Source: UMGS172 sp045546555 (GTDB lineage: Bacteria; Bacillota; Clostridia; Oscillospirales; Acutalibacteraceae). Taken from it: a stretch of 14,576 bases of DNA. Under the pieces are notes generated by a model. The model worked only from the letters and a program-made list of their open reading frames with translations. It ran no database searches and had not been told where the DNA came from. How positions within the stretch are numbered: position 1 is the first letter of the stretch; each line of letters begins with the position of its first letter. The translations under genes were made by a program, and so were the position numbers. The DNA is taken from positions 1-14,576 of the forward strand of contig JAZQCY010000067.1 of NCBI GenBank assembly GCA_045546555.1, given 5' to 3'. Below, piece by piece: positions 1 to 5,181 of the stretch.

Positions 1-4
1 AAAA

Positions 5-171
5 ATGAAATCCTTGCTTACGCAAGGATGAAATCGGCTGACGCCGATGAAATCTTCGGCTTTGCCTCAGATGAAATTAAATCCACCTATCCGCCGTCGA
101 GGCGGATTTCACCCAACGAAGTTGGATTTCATCGTCGAAGACGATTTCACCCACCCGCAAGGGTGGATTTA
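5..171. repeat. Array of seven small hairpins with conserved mirrored linkers
   Basis: The stretch contains seven consecutive stem-loops whose stems differ in sequence: 10-17/22-29, 33-38/43-48, 52-60/64-72 (imperfect), 89-95/101-107, 113-117/121-125, 131-136/140-145 and 151-156/161-166. The linkers are conserved. TGAAATC or TGAAATT occurs at 6, 29, 48 and 72, and its mirror GATTTCA or GATTTA at 105, 125, 143 and 166. A 10-bp outer stem (78-87 with 162-171) encloses the right half and competes with the last hairpin. No ORF here is convincing. It resembles a Clostridia-type palindromic repeat or MITE relic. Its left boundary may lie outside the window. Confidence 0.7.
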
Positions 172-174
172 GTT

Positions 175-208
175 GAAAAAAGCACTTGCAAACGCAAGTA
201 CTTTTTTC
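175..208 (-). terminator. T-rich hairpin, terminator-like, beside a tRNA 3'-end fragment
   Basis: GAAAAAAG (175-182) pairs with CTTTTTTC (201-208), and ACTTGC pairs with GCAAGT around an AAAC loop, with one C/A mismatch in the stem. A T run follows on either strand. On the minus strand it lies directly after the detached tRNA 3'-end copy (209-226), just as the terminator at 365-401 lies after the intact tRNA-Gln. It may therefore be the leftover terminator of a lost tRNA unit. Confidence 0.55.
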
Positions 209-226
209 TGGCTGGGGTGGCAGGAT
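209..226 (-). repeat. Detached 18-bp copy of the tRNA-Gln 3' end
   Basis: These 18 bases are identical to 402-419, the part of the tRNA-Gln gene that encodes CCA, the 3' acceptor strand and the start of the T stem. No anticodon arm, D arm or 5' acceptor strand is present beside this copy, so it is not a functional tRNA. It could be the remnant of a duplicated tRNA gene or an attachment-site-like scar of an element that used tRNA-Gln. Confidence 0.65.
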
Positions 227-235
227 ACTCTGCGC

Positions 236-364
236 CGACATATTTTCGACCGCCCTTGGCGGTGCCCGAAAATATTTGTCGTGCTCGAGACTTCGCAGTC
301 CGATCTGCTTCGCATCTCGGCTGCTTCGACGAAAGATTCAGAATCCTGCGAATACCTCAAACGA
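236..364. repeat. Cluster of hairpins between the tRNA fragment and the tRNA-Gln terminator
   Basis: A long hairpin is visible at 236-281: ATATTTTCG (240-248) pairs with CGAAAATAT (267-275), ACCGCC (249-254) pairs with GGCGGT (258-263), and CGACA/TGTCG closes the outside. Smaller palindromes follow at about 289-345, such as GACT-TCGC-AGTC and CCGA..TGC-TTC-GCA..TCGG. GCAGGAT near 221 recurs inverted as ATCCTGC near 352. No plausible protein is encoded. The block looks like a structured repeat lying between two tRNA 3'-end copies. Confidence 0.5.
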
Positions 365-401
365 TCACAAAAGGCACACCGCAAGGGTGTGCCTTTTGTG
401 A
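365..401 (-). terminator. Terminator of tRNA-Gln
   Basis: A perfect 16-bp stem (365-380 with 386-401) closes a 5-nt loop and ends in a T-rich arm when read on the minus strand. It begins at the base after the encoded CCA of the tRNA-Gln gene. The symmetric A/T-rich arms make it potentially bidirectional. Confidence 0.75.
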
Positions 402-476
402 TGGCTGGGGTGGCAGGATTCGAACCTACGAATGCAGCAGTCAAAGTGCTGTGTCTTACCGCTTGACGACACCCCA
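402..476 (-). tRNA. tRNA-Gln (anticodon TTG)
   Basis: The reverse complement folds as a 75-nt tRNA with encoded CCA. The acceptor stem TGGGGTG pairs with CACCCCA and has the U1-A72 pair typical of tRNA-Gln. The D arm contains AAGCGGTAAG. The anticodon stem CAGCA/TGCTG closes the loop CTTTGAC, giving anticodon TTG for CAA. The T arm carries GTTCGAATC, and the discriminator base is G. It lies about 100 bp downstream of tRNA-His on the same strand with no clear promoter in between, so co-transcription from the tRNA-His promoter is likely. Confidence 0.95.
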
Positions 477-576
477 ACGTATTAAGTTGAAATTCCACCT
501 TTATTTCCGCTTGTGTTTTTAAGGCTTTTGGTCTTTAAAACGGGCGGTTTTTGAAAAAAGGTAAAAAAAATAAAAG

Positions 577-653
<77 letters not shown>

Positions 654-690
654 CACATTTTTAAACAAACGTGCCTCAAGCACACGGACT

Positions 691-719
691 ATTATATCCA
701 CCCAAAGGCCATTTGTCAA
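691..719 (-). promoter_or_regulatory. Promoter of the tRNA-His/tRNA-Gln unit
   Basis: On the minus strand, TTGACA (714-719) and TATAAT (691-696) are separated by exactly 17 bp. Both hexamers are perfect sigma-70/SigA consensus, as expected for a strongly expressed stable-RNA unit. Confidence 0.9.
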
Positions 720-745
720 TAGTAAATTTTCAAAATTCGTAAAAA

Positions 746-964
746 TTACAGTTTAAAATCCTTAGGGTCGTAGTCACGACCGATATCTCTTGACTTTGGA
801 ATACGTTTTAAGGGGTCGTACTTATACTTTCGGCAGGCATCCATTGGGTCGACCATGCCCTTTTTGATGCAAAACACCTCGGTGCCGCCGGACAGGGGAC
901 TGCCGTGCAGGCAGTAGGCGCACATCGGGCTTATTGAGCTATCAAAAAACTTGCTGTCTGACAC
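746..964 (-). CDS. Small four-cysteine hypothetical protein (72 aa)
   Basis: I do not recognise a characterised family. The 72-residue protein is soluble-looking, with no signal peptide or membrane segment. It has four cysteines (C15, C18, C32, C44), the first two as CAYC, an arrangement that could bind zinc or an Fe-S cluster. The C-terminal third is basic, then ends in DYDPKDFKL. The start is GTG (962-964), supported by GAGGG about 8 nt upstream. A perfect promoter at 1013-1041 serves it independently of the operon upstream, whose last stop codon is 80 bp away. No clear terminator separates it from that operon, so some read-through is possible. The dedicated promoter and ribosome binding site make it a real gene; function unknown. 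Confidence 0.75.
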   Translation of the reverse strand: MSDSKFFDSSISPMCAYCLHGSPLSGGTEVFCIKKGMVDPMDACRKYKYDPLKRIPKSRDIGRDYDPKDFKL

Positions 965-1012
965 GGGATTCCCTCATTTCTTACATTTATTTATTACGTA
1001 TCTTACATAATA

Positions 1013-1041
1013 ATTATACTTTTGCTTTTGTCGGCTGTCAA
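1013..1041 (-). promoter_or_regulatory. Promoter of the small Cys protein gene
   Basis: On the minus strand, TTGACA (1036-1041) and TATAAT (1013-1018) are separated by 17 bp, a perfect SigA consensus. It lies just after the stop codon of the LRAT-like gene and leaves a leader of roughly 40 nt before the GTG start. Confidence 0.88.
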
Positions 1042-1044
1042 GTA

Positions 1045-1452
1045 TCAACCTCGACCCATCTTTTTGCGGATCTCATCCCTTACCGAGTCGACAAAATTCG
1101 ACCTTGCCTCACCGAAAACACATTCGTTGGCAAAATGCTCACAATTGTTATACAAAATATGATAACCCTTGCGGCCAAGCTGACTTACGGCATACTCTAC
1201 CGTTTTCTTGGGCGAACGGCGTTGACGCTTTTCGTCACGGTCAAGCACCGCCGTTTCAAGTGTTGAGCCATGCATAAAGGTCACAACATCGGTTTCAAGC
1301 ACCTCAATGGTTTCGGGGTCAACACCCGTATTATCGGGCATACCAAACGCCACCACACGGCTTTCATCGATAAATATGCCGTAGTGGTGGTAAAATTTTA
1401 TCTTAATACGGACAATATCGCCCATTTTGGGCTCTTTAAATTCCCACTGCAT
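1045..1452 (-). CDS. LRAT-domain (NlpC/P60-superfamily) acyltransferase-like protein
   Basis: The 135-residue protein has the two hallmarks of the LRAT/H-rev107 fold: an N-terminal His in YHHYGIFID (H22/H23) and the block NNCEHFANECVFG (102-114), where C104 is the predicted nucleophile. Known LRAT-family enzymes use the Cys to take an acyl chain from a phospholipid and pass it to an amine, alcohol or water. The residue aligned with the second active-site His (RVVAFG, 32-37) seems not to be His. There is no signal peptide, so it should be cytoplasmic or membrane-associated. The ATG lies one base after the TGA of the acyl carrier protein gene, so translation is probably coupled. As the last gene of a ligase/acyltransferase/ACP operon, a role in phospholipid acyl exchange or lysolipid formation is a reasonable inference; the substrate is unknown. 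Confidence 0.8.
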   Translation of the reverse strand: MQWEFKEPKMGDIVRIKIKFYHHYGIFIDESRVVAFGMPDNTGVDPETIEVLETDVVTFMHGSTLETAVLDRDEKRQRRSPKKTVEYAVSQLGRKGYHILYNNCEHFANECVFGEARSNFVDSVRDEIRKKMGRG

Positions 1453-1453
1453 A

Positions 1454-1708
1454 TCAGATGCTCTCGGAGATCTTGTTCACAACGTCGTTGACCGTTCTCA
1501 AAACGCCGAAATCGTCGTTGGTAAAGCGCACCCCAAACTCCTCCTCAACCGCCATCGCCATATAAAGCAGGGCAATGGAATTCATACCGAGATCCTCGAT
1601 AAGCTTGGCATCGGGGGTGATGTTGGAAACGTCGATATCGCCCTCAAAAACGTTGTTAAAAAGCTCGGTCAGCTTTTCAATGATCTGTTGGTTACTTAAT
1701 TTGCTCAT
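1454..1708 (-). CDS. Free-standing acyl carrier protein
   Basis: The 84-residue acidic, helical protein has a phosphopantetheine attachment motif EDLGMNSIALLYM, with the serine near residue 45 replacing the usual DSL by NSI. Length and composition match ACP/peptidyl-carrier proteins. It should carry an acyl chain as a thioester for the neighbouring enzymes. It overlaps the end of the upstream PlsC-like gene by 17 bp and is followed after one base by the LRAT-like gene. The context (second carrier domain on the ligase, no fatty-acid synthase genes) suggests a specialised carrier rather than the housekeeping AcpP. The ATG start has an AAGG-type ribosome binding site close by. Confidence 0.9.
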   Translation of the reverse strand: MSKLSNQQIIEKLTELFNNVFEGDIDVSNITPDAKLIEDLGMNSIALLYMAMAVEEEFGVRFTNDDFGVLRTVNDVVNKISESI

Positions 1709-2339
1709 AAACCTTCTTACACTCCTCCATTTTTTCCAAAAGCGTATCCGACAGCGCCTCTAAATCGGCCACCGACGGGAATTTTTTTGGGCAAAGCGCC
1801 TTGCAGTCGATCGGGTCGCCGATGACGGTCAGCGTGCGGTTCCACCAATGCTTGCGCTTGGCGGTATACATCGGGACGATCGGCACGCCCGCCTGCAGTG
1901 CAATCAGCACCGCACCTGATTTAATTTTATTCACCTCATCGGTGCTTTGAATACCGCCCTGAGGGAAAATCAAAAGATATTTTCCGTCTTTCAGCACGTC
2001 AACGCATTTTCTTATTGCATTGATATCCGACTGCTCACGGTCAATGCTGATACAGCCGGTGCCTTTGAGCAAAAAGCCGATAAAACGGTTCACCATAACC
2101 TCTTTGGCCGCAAGGAAAAACATCCTTCGGGTCATAAAGCAGGTTGCCGCCTTAAAGGGGTCGGAAAATCCCGTGTGGTTCATGGCGATGATGGCGCCGC
2201 CCTTTACCTTTTGGTTATACTTTTCACCGCTGACGTGTCTTTTCTTGTGTCTAAAAGCCAACAGCAAAACCGACATAACGGCACGTGCGGAATCAAGCGG
2301 CAGATATCTGAAAGGGTTTTTGCGTTTTTTATTTGCCAT
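1692..2339 (-). CDS. PlsC-family 1-acyl-glycerol-3-phosphate acyltransferase-like protein (second copy)
   Basis: This membrane-associated acyltransferase has the PlsC/LPLAT motifs in order: NHTGFSD (catalytic H-x4-D at about H55/D60), motif II GCISIDRE, motif III FPQGG, and motif IV VPIVPMY. Family members move acyl chains from acyl-ACP or acyl-CoA to a glycerol phosphate or lysophospholipid hydroxyl. Motif III is FPQGG where FPEGTR is usual, so the acceptor may differ from lysophosphatidate. At about 215 residues it is typical of short PlsC proteins. The ATG at 2339 overlaps the stop of the preceding gene. A TTG at 2348 adds three residues and lies 4 nt after AAAGGAG, so it is a real alternative. 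Substrate not determinable from sequence. Confidence 0.85.
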   Translation of the reverse strand: MANKKRKNPFRYLPLDSARAVMSVLLLAFRHKKRHVSGEKYNQKVKGGAIIAMNHTGFSDPFKAATCFMTRRMFFLAAKEVMVNRFIGFLLKGTGCISIDREQSDINAIRKCVDVLKDGKYLLIFPQGGIQSTDEVNKIKSGAVLIALQAGVPIVPMYTAKRKHWWNRTLTVIGDPIDCKALCPKKFPSVADLEALSDTLLEKMEECKKVYEQIK

Positions 2340-2973
2340 TGCGGTCAATAAGCTCCTTTAATTCGTAGGTCTTTTGCTCCAATAGCTTGGTCAAACGGTC
2401 GATATCCTTGTCCTCGGGGACATTGGGGTCACGAAGCTCGTTTAAATATATCGGTGTTCCGATAACCACGTGCGCCCTCTTGAAAAGGCCGTAGTTTCCG
2501 TCGGTGTAGACGGGAACGATAGGCGCATCGGAATGAAGCGCAATGTACGAAACGCTGGGTTTAAAGGGCCAAGGCTTGCCGTTTACGGGCAGGCGGCTTT
2601 CGGGGAAGATGCCGAGGGTCCCTTTTTTGTCAAGCACCTTGATGGATTCGTGCATAAAGCCGAAATCCTTGGCGTCACGGTTGACGTAGATGCCGCCGAT
2701 ACCGAACAAAAACCACGCAAAAAGCTTGGACTTGTTGTAAAGCACCTCGGCCATCAGAAAACGGATGGTTCTGCCGTAGAAAAGGATGAGGTACAAAACA
2801 AAATCCATCAACGAACGGTGGTTAGACATCAATATACAGCCCTTGGGCAGCTTGCGTGACTGCTTTTTCTTGTCGGCGTAGATCACCTTGGGCTTTAAGA
2901 ATAAAAGCGCAGGGATAACTCCCGTAAGCTTTACTATCCAAAGCAATATAGGATTAACGTTACGCTGTTTCAT
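2329..2973 (-). CDS. PlsC-family 1-acyl-glycerol-3-phosphate acyltransferase-like protein (first copy)
   Basis: The protein has a hydrophobic N-terminal stretch (PILLWIVKLTGVIPALLFL) and then the LPLAT motifs: SNHRSLMD (H-x4-D), GGIYVNRD, GIFPESR (FPEG variant) and PIVPVY. Known relatives acylate lysophospholipids or glycerol phosphates at the inner membrane face. The ATG at 2973 follows the ligase stop TGA by two bases, with GAAAGG in the ligase tail as ribosome binding site; this predicts translational coupling and 214 residues. A TTG at 3003 would extend it by ten residues but overlaps the ligase by 28 bp and is less likely. It is clearly diverged from the second PlsC-like protein next door, so the pair probably use different acceptors or positions. 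Confidence 0.87.
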   Translation of the reverse strand: MKQRNVNPILLWIVKLTGVIPALLFLKPKVIYADKKKQSRKLPKGCILMSNHRSLMDFVLYLILFYGRTIRFLMAEVLYNKSKLFAWFLFGIGGIYVNRDAKDFGFMHESIKVLDKKGTLGIFPESRLPVNGKPWPFKPSVSYIALHSDAPIVPVYTDGNYGLFKRAHVVIGTPIYLNELRDPNVPEDKDIDRLTKLLEQKTYELKELIDRNGK

Positions 2974-2975
2974 AA

Positions 2976-4883
2976 TCAAATGCGCCTTTCTATATACCTG
3001 CAAAAATCACGGACGGTATAGGTGTATTTATCTCCCTGCTCGGCTTCAAGACCAAACTCCTCGGCCAAAACACTCAGCATCGAGAAGTATTGCAGACTTG
3101 TTGCGCCAAGGTCAAGCATAAGGTTGGCATCGGGGTCGATATCCTTGGGCTCAAGCTCAAGGATCGGTGCAATAAGCTCCAAAACCGTTGTTAAAATTTT
3201 CGGGTCAAGCTCGTCGTCTGAGGATTTGGCTTCGGCTTTTTCAAACGGCAAAAGTGTAACATTACCGCTATCTATAGCACGCTTTAAATAGGCACGGCTG
3301 ACCTTTATGGCTGTTTCGGAAACAATGGGGTCATAGGTCATATAGATCTTTTTCATCTGTTGAGTGGTCGGCAACGAGGCGTTGACCGCCATAATATCGT
3401 CATAAAGCGACTTTATTCGACCTGCCGAAAGATAGCTGTTGACCTGAACGACCAACGAAAGCTTTTCCTCGCCGTCAAAGGGAAGTCCCAGCACCGACAT
3501 ATTGAGCATATCGGAATGCGAGAACAGAGGCTCAAGCATATCGGGGTTGATGTTTTCGCCGTTGTCACCGATGACAATGTCGCTCTCACGGCCCCTTATA
3601 TAATAGTAGCCGCCTTGGTCGACCTCCATAATATCATCGGTAGAGAACCACTCGCCAAGGTCGATTTTTTCACCGCCCACCAGCTTTTCACTACATAGCG
3701 AGTCGCCCTTTATCTCCATAATACCTTTATCGTTCACACGGCATTCTACCGAATCGAACGGACGGCCGATAGAGCCCTCGTTACGGTACTTGGGCTTGGT
3801 TCTCAATTCGACCGAGGAGATGCCGATCTCACTCATACCGTAGCCGTTGTGCAACGGATAACCGATACCGTTGAACAGCTCCAAGGTCGACGGCTTGATA
3901 AAGCTTCCGCCGCTGATACAAAAGCGAACGCTGCGGCCAAAAATCTTGTCGGTGACGTCACTCATAATTTTCATTGCAAGCTTCTGTCCAAGGAAGGGGA
4001 AGACGTTTTGTAGCTTGGTGCAAAGGCGGATGCCCTTCTGCAGCTTTTCAAGCTTGCCCTCATCAGTTGCGGTTTTAAGCACCTTTTTCTCAATTGTGTT
4101 CCATAGAAGCGGAACCGCAAAGATGTGGGTGACCTCGTGACGGCGCACCGTGTTGAGAATGGTGTCGGGCGCAAGGTCCTTTAAAAATACGATGGTACGG
4201 TTAAAGAAGGTGAACCAGAAAAACACCGCAAAAAGACCGAAGATATGGTAAAACGGCAAAAATGCAAGCTGTTTAAGACTGCCGTTGTAATGTGCAGCCA
4301 TGCGCTTGCTTTCTTTTAATATACTTTCGGTGTTGAATATCTGCGCCACAATGTTCTTGCCCTCGTAAATGCAGACCGATTCCTTCAAAGAGGTTGCCGA
4401 GGTGGCAATCGCTATGGCGTTTTCAAACACGGCGGGGCAGGTGTCCCCCTCGGGCAGTTCAGAAAAAACGACATATTTCGTGTCGAGCACGCCTTTTTTG
4501 TCGCAAACAACGTGGGTGATGCCGAGAGTTTTTAAAATGCCCTCGGTCATAGCTTTAGGATGGCGGGTGTTTATAAGATACGGCTTGTTTCCGCTTTTCA
4601 AAATACCCCAAAATGCGGCTATCCAATTAACGCTGTTTTCTATTTCGAGTCCGACCCACGAATGGGTGTCACCCAAAACGGCATAAAGACCCTTTGCCGC
4701 TTTTTCGCAACGGTCGGCCATTTCGCCATAGGTATATTTATGCACCCTGAAGCCGTCGTTATCCTCGGCCATAACGAACTCACGGTTGCCGAAGATTACG
4801 TTATATATGGCCTCAAGATTCTGCTCGGAGGCCTTGAGGGCAGTCATATTTTTAGCAATCAGTTTTTTCAATTCACGTTCCAT
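2976..4883 (-). CDS. AMP-forming acyl ligase fused to a C-terminal acyl carrier domain
   Basis: The 635-residue protein is an ANL-superfamily adenylating enzyme (about 1-540) followed by a carrier domain (about 558-635). Visible motifs are A4 LPFYHIFG (209-216), A5 GYGMSEIG (347-354), A7-like FSTDD (413-417), A8 GRESDIVIGDNGENINP (431-447) and an A10-like lysine in IKVSR (K527). The carrier domain has DLGATSLQYF with S596 as the phosphopantetheine site. Such proteins activate a carboxylic acid, usually fatty, with ATP and load it on a carrier. Oddly, the A3 phosphate-binding loop, normally TSGTTGxPKG, reads TSATSLKES (161-169) and has lost its glycines and the conserved lysine position. The ATG at 4883 has GGTGAG upstream. 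It is first in a five-gene operon; its leader lies in the MITE-like element and I see no clear promoter there. Confidence 0.88.
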   Translation of the reverse strand: MERELKKLIAKNMTALKASEQNLEAIYNVIFGNREFVMAEDNDGFRVHKYTYGEMADRCEKAAKGLYAVLGDTHSWVGLEIENSVNWIAAFWGILKSGNKPYLINTRHPKAMTEGILKTLGITHVVCDKKGVLDTKYVVFSELPEGDTCPAVFENAIAIATSATSLKESVCIYEGKNIVAQIFNTESILKESKRMAAHYNGSLKQLAFLPFYHIFGLFAVFFWFTFFNRTIVFLKDLAPDTILNTVRRHEVTHIFAVPLLWNTIEKKVLKTATDEGKLEKLQKGIRLCTKLQNVFPFLGQKLAMKIMSDVTDKIFGRSVRFCISGGSFIKPSTLELFNGIGYPLHNGYGMSEIGISSVELRTKPKYRNEGSIGRPFDSVECRVNDKGIMEIKGDSLCSEKLVGGEKIDLGEWFSTDDIMEVDQGGYYYIRGRESDIVIGDNGENINPDMLEPLFSHSDMLNMSVLGLPFDGEEKLSLVVQVNSYLSAGRIKSLYDDIMAVNASLPTTQQMKKIYMTYDPIVSETAIKVSRAYLKRAIDSGNVTLLPFEKAEAKSSDDELDPKILTTVLELIAPILELEPKDIDPDANLMLDLGATSLQYFSMLSVLAEEFGLEAEQGDKYTYTVRDFCRYIERRI

Positions 4884-4900
4884 CGATACTCACCCACGGT

Positions 4901-5178
4901 TAGCCAAAGCATTCAAACCCGAATCAGATTTTGAGGAAAGGATTTAATGCTGTGGCATTGTTAAAATACTCGCAAATCCAGAGAGGATTTGCTGCGTTTT
5001 GTGCCTCGCCACATCAAAAATCCTTTAACCACAAAATTCTGCGATCTAAAAGGTGTGGTTTTATGAGAGGATTTTGGTGATGCGAAGCACATTAGGCTGT
5101 CGCCTATGTGCGACAAAGAGCCAAAAGACGCCTTATAGCCGCCCTTTTAGGCTGGTTCGGGCTTAAATGCTTTGGCTA
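4901..5178. mobile_element. MITE-like element with 27-bp terminal inverted repeats
   Basis: The left end (4901-4927) and right end (5152-5178) are inverted repeats matching at 24 of 27 positions, both ending in TA outermost. Inside are further hairpins: GCAAATCC/GGATTTGC near 4974-4995 and CACATTAGG..CCTATGTG near 5089-5112. No transposase or plausible ORF is present. The outer TA could be a TA target duplication as left by IS630/Tc1-type transposases. The element begins 17 bp before the ligase ATG and ends 3 bp after the amidase stop, so it makes up almost the entire intergenic region and must contain or replace any terminator and promoter there. Confidence 0.75.
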
Positions 5179-5181
5179 GTG

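Noticed and set aside
5..171. CRISPR array
   Set aside because: The conserved parts are short linkers of about 7 bp and the variable parts are palindromes, with a mirror turn in the middle; there are no long identical repeats and no cas genes.
28..522. 164-residue plus-strand reading frame and its neighbours at 169-498
   Set aside because: They run through the hairpin array, the tRNA fragment and the antisense of tRNA-Gln; the translated tail is a typical artefact of reading across a tRNA gene.
2974..3003. TTG start for the first PlsC-like gene
   Set aside because: It needs a 28-bp overlap with the ligase; the ATG two bases after the ligase stop is the simpler start with an AAAGG site upstream.
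3360..3698. Plus-strand frames inside the ligase and PlsC genes (for example 1947-2351, 2470-2859, 3360-3698, 4560-4934)
   Set aside because: They are antisense to genes with clear motifs and have no ribosome binding site or recognisable domain.
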